A stretch of 64,000 nucleotides of DNA from CAYJAZ01 sp964368455 (GTDB lineage: Bacteria > Desulfobacterota > Desulfovibrionia > Desulfovibrionales > Desulfovibrionaceae): NCBI GenBank assembly GCA_964368455.1, contig CAYJAZ010000014.1, forward strand, positions 1 through 64,000, given 5' to 3'. Made by a program: the position numbers and the translations under genes. Below, one piece after another: positions 16,652 to 25,258 of this stretch (position 1 is the stretch's first letter; the number at the start of each line of letters is the position of its first letter). The notes beneath the pieces were generated by a model. The model searched no databases. It was not told where the DNA came from and saw nothing but the letters and a program-made list of their open reading frames with translations.

Positions 16652-18199
16652 CTAAAAATTATCCCCATTTTTCTCTTCTCTATTTCTTGCTTCGTAAAAA
16701 GCAAGTTCGTCGTCTTTATCAAAAGTTTCATCAAAAACTGCTTCAAAATCTTTAGCAAAATCTTCTGCAAAATCTTTATTTTCTGCAAAATTTTCATCTA
16801 CTAAATTTGTACCATTGTCTAATGCATCGTCTAGCTCGTCGTCTAAATCGTCGTCTAAATCGTCGTCTAATTCTTCGTATTCATCTAAATCACTCAAGGA
16901 AAGCTCTTCGATTTCTTCAAGCTCTTCCTCTTCTAATTCGTCTAAATCGTCTAAACTGAGTTCTTCAACTTCTTCAATTTCTACTATTTCTTCAGTAGTA
17001 TCAAGCGTTTCAACTACGACATCTTCTTTTTCAACAAAATCGTCTGCTACATTTTCTTCAATAAAAGACGTATGTTCTTCTGCTATTTCTAATGAATTTG
17101 CACTTTCTAAAACATTTTCAACAGCGTCTACATGAGCTACACTAGGAATATCTGCAACATCTTCAACTGTTGTTTCAATTGCTGTGTCGACATTTTCAAA
17201 AGAAGCTTCAAAAGAAAGTAAGTGTAAAAGATGTTCTAATTCATTTTGCCCAGAAAAAGGCAGAATGAGTTTACCATTTTCTATAGTGCCAGAAAGTTTT
17301 GTGCCTCTATGCACTTCTTTTCTCAATTGTTTTTGTAATTGGGTAAAGAATTGTGATTTTGGCAAAACTCTTCTGCGTGCCTTTGCGTCTTGATTCTCTA
17401 ATGCATTTTGCTCTTGTGAAAGTTCTGTAATTTCAGAATTTTCTTCTAAATTCTTTGCTTCTTGATCATTTTCAGTCAAATTTGTTAAAGAAGTATCTTT
17501 TGGCAATTCTTGATAAGCATTTGCGTATTCAGCTAAATTTTCAGCATCTCGCACGCTAAGATTGTATTTCAAAATTCTTTCTGCCAATGCAACTTGTAAT
17601 TGTTCATTATGCAAGGCAAGCAAGGTTCTACCATGTGCCGCTGAAAGCTTCTTTTGGAAAACTAGTTCACGCATATTTTGCGGCAGATTAAGCAAACGTA
17701 AGGAATTTGCTAGTGTAGAACGATTTTTTCCTAATTTCTTAGCCAATTCTTCTTGCGATAATTTGTATTTATCTTTTAATAAAGCATAGGCTTCAGCTTC
17801 TTCAATAGGATTTAAGTCTTCACGTTGAATATTTTCAATAAGAGCAATAGTCATTGCGTCGGACTCAGAATAATTTCTCACAACAGCTGGGATTTTTTCA
17901 AGATTGAGCATTTTTGCAGCTCTATATCTTCTTTCGCCAGCGACAATTTCGTATCTGCCGTCTTCTAAAGGACGCACAACTATAGGTTGAACAATGCCTT
18001 TTTCCTGTATGGAAGCGGCAAGTTCCTTGAGTTGATCTTCGCTGAAATATTTTCTTGGTTGTGTCGAACAAGCAGTTACAGAATCTAAGGCTAATTCTTG
18101 ATAGACATCGTCTTTTTGAGTTTTTTGTGTGTTTGATTCAAAAAGCCTATCTAAGCCTAAGCCGTCAAAGCCTTTACCCAAAGCATTTTTCTCTGCCAT
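16652..18199 (-). CDS. parB: Chromosome partitioning protein ParB with long acidic C-terminal tail
   Basis: Residues 1 to about 330 are a standard ParB: TQPRKYFSEDQLKELAASI, the CTP-binding GERRYR box (88-93), IENIQREDLNPIEEA, a helix-turn-helix with SQEELAKKLGKNRSTLAN, and a C-terminal dimerisation segment (FFTQLQKQLRK ... HLLHLL). It should load on parS and slide as a CTP-dependent clamp. Unusually, about 185 further residues follow (331-515), dominated by Asp and Glu with runs such as LDDDLDDDLDDELDDALD; ParB proteins normally end at the dimer domain. The DNA there has short tandem repeats (tcgtcgtctaaa near 16830-16870). It starts 3 bases after parA. Confidence 0.95.
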   Translation of the reverse strand: MAEKNALGKGFDGLGLDRLFESNTQKTQKDDVYQELALDSVTACSTQPRKYFSEDQLKELAASIQEKGIVQPIVVRPLEDGRYEIVAGERRYRAAKMLNLEKIPAVVRNYSESDAMTIALIENIQREDLNPIEEAEAYALLKDKYKLSQEELAKKLGKNRSTLANSLRLLNLPQNMRELVFQKKLSAAHGRTLLALHNEQLQVALAERILKYNLSVRDAENLAEYANAYQELPKDTSLTNLTENDQEAKNLEENSEITELSQEQNALENQDAKARRRVLPKSQFFTQLQKQLRKEVHRGTKLSGTIENGKLILPFSGQNELEHLLHLLSFEASFENVDTAIETTVEDVADIPSVAHVDAVENVLESANSLEIAEEHTSFIEENVADDFVEKEDVVVETLDTTEEIVEIEEVEELSLDDLDELEEEELEEIEELSLSDLDEYEELDDDLDDDLDDELDDALDNGTNLVDENFAENKDFAEDFAKDFEAVFDETFDKDDELAFYEARNREEKNGDNF

Positions 18200-18202
18200 G
18201 CT

Positions 18203-18976
18203 CTAAATTCCTTTTGCGTTTTTCATTACAACTTCTTTTGAAAATTCTAAATATGCAATAGCACCCTTTGACTTTATGTCGTAGTGAAGAATACTTTTTC
18301 CATGACTAGGAGCTTCACTCAAACGAACATTTCGTGGGATAATTGTTTTAAATAAATAGTTTGGAAAGAATTTTTCAGCCTCTAGTCTTACTTGTCTTGA
18401 AAGCTTGTTTCTTGCATCATACATAGTGAGCACAATACCAAGTAAAGCTAGTTCTGGATTTAATCTTTTTCTTACTAATTCATAGGTTTGCATCAATTTC
18501 ACAATACCTTCTAAGGCAAAGAATTCACATTGCAAGGGAATAAGTAATTCCTTTGCAGCACAAAGACAATTCAAGGTGATGAGGCCAAGAGAAGGAGGAC
18601 AATCAAGGATGATAAAATCGTATTCGTCCTTTATTGTTGCTAAAAGTTCTGAAAGAAAAAATTCTCTTGCCATTTTGTCTACAAGCTCAATTTCAATACC
18701 GACTAAGTCAGTGGAAGAAGGCAAAAGTTTGAGAAATGGAGTTGAAGTTTGAAGCAAAGCTTGTGAAATTTCATCAGGTTTTGTGAAGGAGGTATAGAGA
18801 TTCTTTTCTAATTTTGCTTGCTCATAGCCGAGTGCGGAAGTGGAATTTGCCTGCGGATCGCAATCTACAAGCAATACTCTATTTTCCATGATTGCAAGCG
18901 AAGAAGATAAATTAACAGCAGTAGTGGTTTTGCCAACTCCGCCTTTTTGGTTTGCAACTGCAATTATCCTCGTCAT
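18203..18976 (-). CDS. parA: Chromosome partitioning ATPase ParA/Soj
   Basis: The 257-residue protein starts at MTRIIAVANQKGGVGKTTTA, containing the deviant Walker A of ParA/MinD ATPases, followed by LLVDCDPQANST and FIILDCPPSLGL. GGAGG lies 6 bases before the ATG at 18976; an upstream in-frame ATG overlaps that site and is rejected. ParA binds DNA non-specifically and, with ParB, segregates the replication-origin region. It is the first gene of parA-parB-csd4-like, transcribed away from tig. Confidence 0.95.
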   Translation of the reverse strand: MTRIIAVANQKGGVGKTTTAVNLSSSLAIMENRVLLVDCDPQANSTSALGYEQAKLEKNLYTSFTKPDEISQALLQTSTPFLKLLPSSTDLVGIEIELVDKMAREFFLSELLATIKDEYDFIILDCPPSLGLITLNCLCAAKELLIPLQCEFFALEGIVKLMQTYELVRKRLNPELALLGIVLTMYDARNKLSRQVRLEAEKFFPNYLFKTIIPRNVRLSEAPSHGKSILHYDIKSKGAIAYLEFSKEVVMKNAKGI

Positions 18977-19003
18977 TTCTGCCTCCATAAAATGTATTGC
19001 AAC

Positions 19004-19032
19004 AATATATACCTCATTTTAAGAAAATGCAA
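19004..19032 (-). promoter_or_regulatory. Candidate promoter of parA-parB-csd4-like
   Basis: On the minus strand TTGCAT, a 17-base spacer and TATATT stand 28 bases before the parA start. The -10 is good (five of six), the -35 weak. Confidence 0.45.
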
Positions 19033-19188
19033 GCATAGAAAAAAACAGCCTTTAATTTAGATTTTCCCTTTATTACACATTTTAAATTGACTTATAAAAC
19101 TCTAACTTTATTTTTTTATACTTTTGTTTTTTTCCTTCATTTTTCACAAAATTGGCATTTTTTGAGCAAAAAATTTACTTGCAAAGAG

Positions 19189-19194
19189 TATAAT
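19189..19194 (+). promoter_or_regulatory. -10 element of the tig promoter
   Basis: A perfect TATAAT lies 69 bases before tig. No well-spaced -35 is obvious; the nearest TTGAGC is 21 bases upstream. GGAAGG precedes the tig ATG. Confidence 0.45.
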
Positions 19195-19263
19195 ACTGTG
19201 TTAAAAACTCGCAATAGAATTGTTTAAAAAGTAATTAACTAAACCAGATTTTAGGAAGGCAAC

Positions 19264-20610
19264 ATGGAAAATACAATAGAATCACCATCATCAGTATCAA
19301 AAAAAATCACTTTAAGCCTAGAAGCTGCTGAAGTGAACAAATATATTGACAGAGCAATCAAACAAATTTCAAAAGACGTTCAACTTGATGGCTTTCGTAA
19401 GGGCAAAGTTCCTGCAAAAGTTATTGAAAAACGCTTTGAAAAAGATGTTTTAGATCGTGCAAACGAACAATTAGTCAATACTTCTATTCAAAATATTCTT
19501 GCAGAAAATAAAATTAGACCTATTTCACGCATCAAATTTGAAGAAATCGAAAATAATGAAAATGCAGAACTCAAACGTGATGCAAGCTTCACTTTTGCTA
19601 TTTCTTTTGAAGTTTTACCAGAAATTGCAATCCCAAATCTTGAAGAAATCAGCGTAGACGAAGTTCAAGCTCTTGCAAGCGAAAAAGACATTGAAGACTT
19701 TATGCACCGCATTCGTCAAACTGGCGCACAATTAAAAGAAGTGACAGAAGAAAGATCACCTGTACAAAACGATGTTTGCTTAGTTGACATCGAAGGAACT
19801 TTCCAAGGCACAGCAATTCCTGGCATGAAAGGCGAAGCTATTCAAATGCAAATCAAAGGTGAATCACACCCACAAACAGAAGCAATTGAAAAACTTATTC
19901 TTTCTATGAAACCTGGCGAAACAAAATCAGGAAAAGTAACACTTGATGCAAACTATCCTATTTCTGAATACAGAGATCAAGAAGTTGATATTGAAGTGAA
20001 ACTTATCTCTATTTCTGTAGAAGATTTACCAGAAGTGAATGATGAATTTGCACAAAAATTCGGCTTTACTGACGTTGCACAACTCAACGAATTTGCAAAA
20101 GAAAATGTTGAAAACCAACTCAAGCAAAAAAATAAAGCTGAAACTCAAACAAAGATTTTAGATCAAATCCTTGAAACTCTTGACTACGAACTTCCACAAA
20201 CTTTCTTAGACGCACACAAGAGCGAATACCTTATGGAAGCAAGAAATTTCTTGCAACAACAAGGCCAAGAGCAATCACAAGTGCTTGATCAATTGAAAAA
20301 TATGGAAGCTGATGCTGAAAAAGAATCTACAAAACAAGCTAAAGCTCAAGCTTTCTTACTCAATTTAGCTTTACAAGAAAATCTTGAAGTTTCTGAAAAA
20401 GAATTACAAGAATATGTTGTGCGTGCAGCACGTGAATCAGGCCAAGAGCCACAAGTTTTGATGAACAAAATCTTTGAATCTGGCATTATCAACGACGTAC
20501 AAGACAGATTACTTGCAGCAAAAGCAATCGACACCTTGTACAATAAAGTAAAGAAAAATCCAGTAGACAAAGACGGCAATGCAGTTGAAGTTGAAGCACC
20601 AACAGCTTAA
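19264..20610 (+). CDS. tig: Trigger factor, ribosome-associated chaperone and prolyl isomerase
   Basis: The 448-residue protein begins with the ribosome-binding domain, whose signature GFRKGKVPAKVIEKRF lies near residues 42-57. A central FKBP-like domain (VCLVDIEGTFQGTAIPGMKGEAIQMQI ... about 170-250) and a helical C-terminal arm follow, ending in an alanine-rich tail. It binds nascent chains at the 50S exit tunnel. GGAAGG is well spaced before the ATG. It is followed by a strong terminator, so it is at least partly transcribed apart from clpP although the tig-clpP-clpX-lon order is conserved. Confidence 0.96.
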   Translation: MENTIESPSSVSKKITLSLEAAEVNKYIDRAIKQISKDVQLDGFRKGKVPAKVIEKRFEKDVLDRANEQLVNTSIQNILAENKIRPISRIKFEEIENNENAELKRDASFTFAISFEVLPEIAIPNLEEISVDEVQALASEKDIEDFMHRIRQTGAQLKEVTEERSPVQNDVCLVDIEGTFQGTAIPGMKGEAIQMQIKGESHPQTEAIEKLILSMKPGETKSGKVTLDANYPISEYRDQEVDIEVKLISISVEDLPEVNDEFAQKFGFTDVAQLNEFAKENVENQLKQKNKAETQTKILDQILETLDYELPQTFLDAHKSEYLMEARNFLQQQGQEQSQVLDQLKNMEADAEKESTKQAKAQAFLLNLALQENLEVSEKELQEYVVRAARESGQEPQVLMNKIFESGIINDVQDRLLAAKAIDTLYNKVKKNPVDKDGNAVEVEAPTA

Positions 20611-20636
20611 TATTGGCAAATAAGAATTAATTAAAT

Positions 20637-20671
20637 AAATGCTCTAATGCCTTCGGGCATTAAGAGCATTT
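20637..20671 (+). terminator. Terminator after tig
   Basis: Stem aaatgctct-aatgcc, UUCG tetraloop, ggcatt-a-agagcattt, then a T-rich tract (ttcgcttttt). It lies 27 bases after the tig stop codon. Confidence 0.9.
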
Positions 20672-20704
20672 TCGCTTTTTATCTTTTTTACTTATTTAAT
20701 TTAT

Positions 20705-20722
20705 ATGCCCTTTCTAGGGCAT
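20705..20722. promoter_or_regulatory. Small hairpin before clpP
   Basis: A 7-bp stem (atgccct / agggcat) with a 4-base loop lies between the tig terminator and clpP. It shares the tgcc/ggca core of the preceding terminator and may be a leader structure of clpP. Confidence 0.35.
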
Positions 20723-20779
20723 TGCTTAAATCAAGAAAATGCGTTATTTTCTTAGAAATCTCAAAAAAAGGAATACAGT

Positions 20780-21379
20780 ATGAGTTACAATATCCCTATC
20801 GTTGTTGAGCAAAGTGGACGTGGCGAACGTTCTTACGATATTTTCTCACGCCTATTAAAAGACAGAATTATACTATTGAATACAGAAGTTAACGACGCTT
20901 CTGCTTCTTTGATATGTGCTCAACTTCTCTTTTTGGAATCACAAGATTCAGAAAAGGAAATTCATTTTTACATCAATTCCCCTGGCGGTTCTGTGACTGC
21001 TGGCCTTTCTATATACGACACTATGCGTTTTATCACTCCGCCTGTTGCAACTATGTGTATGGGTAGAGCTGCAAGCATGGGTGCTTTCTTACTTGCTGCT
21101 GGCGAACCTGGCATGCGTTACACTCTGCCAAATGCTCAAATCATGATACACCAACCTTCTGGTGGTTATAGAGGCCAAGCAACTGACATGAATATCCACA
21201 TGAAAGAAATGCTACGCACAAAAGAATTATTGAATAATATTCTTGCACAAAATACCAAACAATCTGTAAAAAAAGTCACTGCAGACACTGAAAGAGATAA
21301 TTTCATGACAGCAGAAGAAGCTTTGAAATACGGTATTGTTGATAAAATATTAATTACTCGTGAAGAGTTGAAGGCATAA
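20780..21379 (+). CDS. clpP: ATP-dependent Clp protease proteolytic subunit
   Basis: ClpP, 199 residues. The catalytic serine is S99 in GRAASMGAF and the histidine is H124 in MIHQPSGG; IYFYINSPGG-like INSPGGSVTAGLSIYDTM precedes them. The N-terminal IPIVVEQSGRGERSYDIFSRLL is the processing and axial-loop region. Tetradecameric ClpP degrades substrates unfolded by ClpX, encoded 2 bases downstream. AAAGGAA precedes the ATG. Confidence 0.97.
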   Translation: MSYNIPIVVEQSGRGERSYDIFSRLLKDRIILLNTEVNDASASLICAQLLFLESQDSEKEIHFYINSPGGSVTAGLSIYDTMRFITPPVATMCMGRAASMGAFLLAAGEPGMRYTLPNAQIMIHQPSGGYRGQATDMNIHMKEMLRTKELLNNILAQNTKQSVKKVTADTERDNFMTAEEALKYGIVDKILITREELKA

Positions 21380-21381
21380 TA

Positions 21382-22638
21382 ATGGCAAATTATAATGATA
21401 GAAATGTTCACGAATGCTCTTTTTGCGGAAAAGCAGAAAATGAAGCTACGCATTTTGTCACTCATGGACATGTTGCTATTTGTGAATCTTGTATAAAATC
21501 CTGTAGTGAACTTCTTGTGCAAGCTGAACAGCATGAAAATCTTGACAATGATCAGCTTCCACATTTGCTCACTCCGCATGAAATAAAAGCAAAGTTAGAC
21601 GAATATGTCATTGGGCAGCACAAAGCAAAGAAAGTTTTGTCTGTATCTGTTCACAACCACTACAAAAGAGTTTTTGCAGCTCTTACGCAAAAAGACATTA
21701 ACGAAGAATTACAAGAAGTTGAATTAGAAAAAAGCAATATACTTCTTGTAGGCCCTTCTGGTTCTGGTAAAACCTTGCTTGCTCGTACATTGGCAAGAGT
21801 TTTAAACGTGCCTTTTGCAATTGCAGACGCAACAACACTTACAGAAGCTGGTTATGTTGGCGAAGATGTTGAAAATATCTTACTCCAACTTTTGCAAAAT
21901 GCTGAATTTGATGTAGAAAAAGCTTCTAGAGGTATTATCTACATTGATGAAATTGATAAAATTTCACGCAAAAGTGAATCTGCCTCCCTCACACGTGATG
22001 TTTCTGGCGAAGGCGTACAGCAAGCTTTATTAAAAATCATTGAGGGCACTGTTGCAAATGTTCCACCTAAGGGCGGAAGAAAGCATCCTCAACAAGAATT
22101 TTTAAAACTCGACACAACAAATATCCTCTTCATTGTGGGCGGTGCATTTGTTGGCATTGAAAAAATCATTGAACAGCGTACTCGCGGTTCTGGTATGGGC
22201 TTTAATGCAAATATCAGTTCTAAAAAAGACAAGACTATTGGCGAATTACTCATAAATCTTCACCCTTCAGATCTTGTTTCTTTTGGACTTATACCAGAAT
22301 TTATCGGCCGTGTGCCTATTCTCACCTATGTTGATGAATTAGGCGAAGAAGATTTAATTCGCGTACTTAAAGAACCTAAAAATGCCCTTATTCGTCAATA
22401 CCAAAAGCTTTTTGCTCTTGATGGCGTTGAATTAGAATTTGAGCATAATGCCCTACTTGCGGTTGCAAAAGAAGCAATAGAGCGTAAAACAGGTGCTCGT
22501 GGTTTGCGAAATGTTCTTGAAATTATCATGCTTGATATTATGTATGATCTACCTTCTAGGCCAGATTTAAAAACTGTCATTATCACAGAAGAAGCAATTC
22601 AAGGAAAAGACCCACTTTTTATTTCAAATAATGAATAA
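21382..22638 (+). CDS. clpX: ATP-dependent Clp protease ATP-binding subunit ClpX
   Basis: The 418-residue AAA+ unfoldase has an N-terminal zinc-binding domain (CSFCGK ... CESCIKSC, residues 12-36), Walker A GPSGSGKT, Walker B IIYIDEIDKI and a pore loop near GYVGEDVEN. An IGF-type loop that docks on ClpP is expected near residue 270 and is seen as a short Gly/Phe-containing segment only by position. The start is 2 bases after the clpP stop, with GAAGG inside clpP, so translation is coupled. Confidence 0.97.
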   Translation: MANYNDRNVHECSFCGKAENEATHFVTHGHVAICESCIKSCSELLVQAEQHENLDNDQLPHLLTPHEIKAKLDEYVIGQHKAKKVLSVSVHNHYKRVFAALTQKDINEELQEVELEKSNILLVGPSGSGKTLLARTLARVLNVPFAIADATTLTEAGYVGEDVENILLQLLQNAEFDVEKASRGIIYIDEIDKISRKSESASLTRDVSGEGVQQALLKIIEGTVANVPPKGGRKHPQQEFLKLDTTNILFIVGGAFVGIEKIIEQRTRGSGMGFNANISSKKDKTIGELLINLHPSDLVSFGLIPEFIGRVPILTYVDELGEEDLIRVLKEPKNALIRQYQKLFALDGVELEFEHNALLAVAKEAIERKTGARGLRNVLEIIMLDIMYDLPSRPDLKTVIITEEAIQGKDPLFISNNE

Positions 22639-22658
22639 TTAGGAAAAAAGGATTTTAT

Positions 22659-25205
22659 ATGTCGTCAATAGTCCATACAGATGAAATACAAAATTTACAA
22701 TTGCCATTTATGGCTTTGCGTGAAGTTGTCATTTTTCCAAAAGCTATCATACCGCTTTTTGTTGGGCGAGAAGCCTCTGTACGGGCTATTGAAAACGCAT
22801 TAACATCTTATAATAAAAAAGTTTTTCTTGTCACACAAAGAGACGCTTCTCTCAATGCGCCAAAGGCAGAAGATCTTTATCAAGTTGGTGTTGTGAGCCG
22901 CATTTTGCAAATACTACACTTGAACGACGGAAGTATTAAAGTTCTTTTTGAAGGTATGTATAGAGCGACATGGTCTTCGCTAGAAGATAGTACAAAACCT
23001 TTTGGCACTGGCCCAATTCCTTTAATCAATACCTTTCCATTGATAGACGAAGCTTGCAATAACGAAGAAGCAAAAGCACTTGTGCTTGCAAGCCATTCTG
23101 CTTTAGATGAATTTGCTAAAATAAATAAACGCTTTACACAAGAACATAAAGGTGCAACCATTGGCTTAAAAGAGCCTGGACGCCTTGCTGACATGATCAT
23201 GCCTCATCTCAAACTTGACTATCCGGTGAAGCAAGAAATACTTGAAATACTAGATCCAAAAATACGTCTTGAAAAAACTTTCTTCCATCTTTCTTCTGAA
23301 ATTGAAATGTTAGATTTGGAAAAAAACATCAAGAATCGCGTCAAGACTCAGATGGAGCAAAACCAAAGAGAATACTATCTCAACGAGCAAATTAAGGCCA
23401 TCAATAAAGAAATGGGCCATGATGATGACCCAATGGCAGATTATAAAGAGCTTGAAGAGAAAATCAAAGAAAAGAATATGCCTGAAGAGGTTCGTGAAAA
23501 AACCTTGCGCGAGTTAAAAAAACTTCGTACTGCTGGCACTTCTTCTGGTGAATACACAATTATAAGAAATTATATTGATTGGATTTTAGAATTGCCATGG
23601 CTAGATTTAAAGCAAATCAGTATAGATATTCAAGAAGCAAAAACAATACTTGATTCAAAACACTTTGGCCTTGAAAAACCAAAGGAAAGAATTATAGAAT
23701 ATTTAGCTGTTCAAAAAATGGCTGAAAAAAATAAAGTTCAAGGATTAAAAGGCCCTATCCTTTGTTTTGTTGGCCCTCCTGGTGTGGGTAAGACAACTCT
23801 TGCCCGTTCAGTAGCAGAAGCAACAGGCAGAGATTATGTGCGTTTATCTCTTGGTGGCGTGCGTGACGAAGCGGAAATTCGCGGACACAGAAGAACCTAT
23901 ATAGGTGCTATGCCAGGAAAAATTCTTATGTCCTTGAAAAGAGCAAAGTCAAATAATCCACTCTTTTGCTTGGATGAAATCGACAAAATGTCGTCAGATT
24001 TCAGAGGCGACCCATCTGCTGCCTTGCTTGAAGTTTTAGATCCTGAACAAAATGCAACCTTTGCAGATCATTATATCGATTCAGATTACGATCTCTCACA
24101 GATCTTCTTCATCACTACAGCAAATACCTTGAGTGATATCCCGCCTGCTCTTCGTGACAGAATGGAAATTGTAATGATTCCTAGCTATTTAGAAACAGAA
24201 AAACTCCATATAGCAAAAGATTTTCTCCTTCCAAAACAAATCGAAGAACATGGCCTAACAAAGAATCAAGTAAAGATAGATGAAAATGTTTTCCTTGATA
24301 TTATAAGATATTACACAAGAGAAGCTGGAGTCCGTACTCTTGAAAGACAAATAGCAACTCTCTGCCGTAAAGCTACTATGCAGCTTATAGACGGAAAGAA
24401 GAAATCTATACGTTATACAAAGAGCAATCTTGAAAAATCTCTTGGTTTAAAAAAATTCCGTTTTGGTTCGCGTGAACTTGAAGCAAAACTTGGCGTAGCA
24501 ACAGGTCTAGCTTATAATGAAAGAGGAGGCGACATTCTTCATATTGAAACTGCCATCATGCCTGGTGATGGAAAAATCAATATTACTGGCCAATTAGGTT
24601 CAGTTATGCAAGAATCTGCCAAAGCAGCTTTTTCCTATCTACGTTCAAAATCAAGTGAGCTTGGCTTAAAGAATAATTTCTATAAAGAAATAGACATACA
24701 TTTGCACGTGCCAGAAGGTTCAACTCCAAAAGACGGCCCATCTGCTGGTATCACAATTGCAACAAGTATTGTTTCAGCCTTATTAGGTATTGCTGTGCGT
24801 AACGATCTTGCTATGACAGGCGAAATCACACTACGTGGTCGAGTTTTAGCTATTGGTGGTTTACACGAAAAACTTCTTTCAGCCAAAAGATCACAAATCA
24901 AAACTGTGCTTATACCAAAAGATAATGAAAAAGATTTAACAGAAGTACCTGAAGAAATTCTCAAATCTTTAGAAATTATTGTTGTAGATCATGTGGACGA
25001 AGTGCTTCCTTTAGCTCTTTGTATGCAAGGAAAAAAACTTTTCTCTCAAGATAAAGGACACATACCTGTCTTCAAAAATCTAAGAAAAGATGCTGCTGCA
25101 AAAAAAGCAACTACAGCACAAAATTCTGAAAAAACAGCAAAAACAAGTCCGACAACAAAGACTAAGACTGTAAGTAAAACAAATAGTAAAACTAGCAGCA
25201 AATAG
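22659..25205 (+). CDS. lon: ATP-dependent protease Lon with basic C-terminal tail
   Basis: The 848-residue protein has an N-terminal substrate-binding domain (LPFMALREVVIFPKAIIPLF), Walker A GPPGVGKT (372-379), Walker B LFCLDEIDKM, and the protease domain with catalytic S695 in PKDGPSAGI and a lysine about 43 residues later. Lon removes damaged and regulatory proteins. After the usual end there is a tail of about 45 residues rich in Lys, Thr and Ser (AKKATTAQNSEKTAKTS...). It follows clpX by 20 bases and shares its transcript. Confidence 0.97.
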   Translation: MSSIVHTDEIQNLQLPFMALREVVIFPKAIIPLFVGREASVRAIENALTSYNKKVFLVTQRDASLNAPKAEDLYQVGVVSRILQILHLNDGSIKVLFEGMYRATWSSLEDSTKPFGTGPIPLINTFPLIDEACNNEEAKALVLASHSALDEFAKINKRFTQEHKGATIGLKEPGRLADMIMPHLKLDYPVKQEILEILDPKIRLEKTFFHLSSEIEMLDLEKNIKNRVKTQMEQNQREYYLNEQIKAINKEMGHDDDPMADYKELEEKIKEKNMPEEVREKTLRELKKLRTAGTSSGEYTIIRNYIDWILELPWLDLKQISIDIQEAKTILDSKHFGLEKPKERIIEYLAVQKMAEKNKVQGLKGPILCFVGPPGVGKTTLARSVAEATGRDYVRLSLGGVRDEAEIRGHRRTYIGAMPGKILMSLKRAKSNNPLFCLDEIDKMSSDFRGDPSAALLEVLDPEQNATFADHYIDSDYDLSQIFFITTANTLSDIPPALRDRMEIVMIPSYLETEKLHIAKDFLLPKQIEEHGLTKNQVKIDENVFLDIIRYYTREAGVRTLERQIATLCRKATMQLIDGKKKSIRYTKSNLEKSLGLKKFRFGSRELEAKLGVATGLAYNERGGDILHIETAIMPGDGKINITGQLGSVMQESAKAAFSYLRSKSSELGLKNNFYKEIDIHLHVPEGSTPKDGPSAGITIATSIVSALLGIAVRNDLAMTGEITLRGRVLAIGGLHEKLLSAKRSQIKTVLIPKDNEKDLTEVPEEILKSLEIIVVDHVDEVLPLALCMQGKKLFSQDKGHIPVFKNLRKDAAAKKATTAQNSEKTAKTSPTTKTKTVSKTNSKTSSK

Positions 25206-25258
25206 CAAAACAACAAACAAATAATAAAATAACAAATTCTGTTATTTTAGGAATATAT

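Noticed and set aside
16651..16797. Longer N-terminus of the Csd4-like protein inside parB
   Set aside because: It would add Lys/Leu/Ile-rich sequence before a clear signal peptide and overlaps parB; the ATG at 16650 with GGGGA upstream fits better.
16815..17135. Plus-strand serine-rich open frame
   Set aside because: It is the complement of the Asp/Glu-rich parB tail (gat/gaa repeats read as tcg/tct/tca) and has no ribosome binding site.
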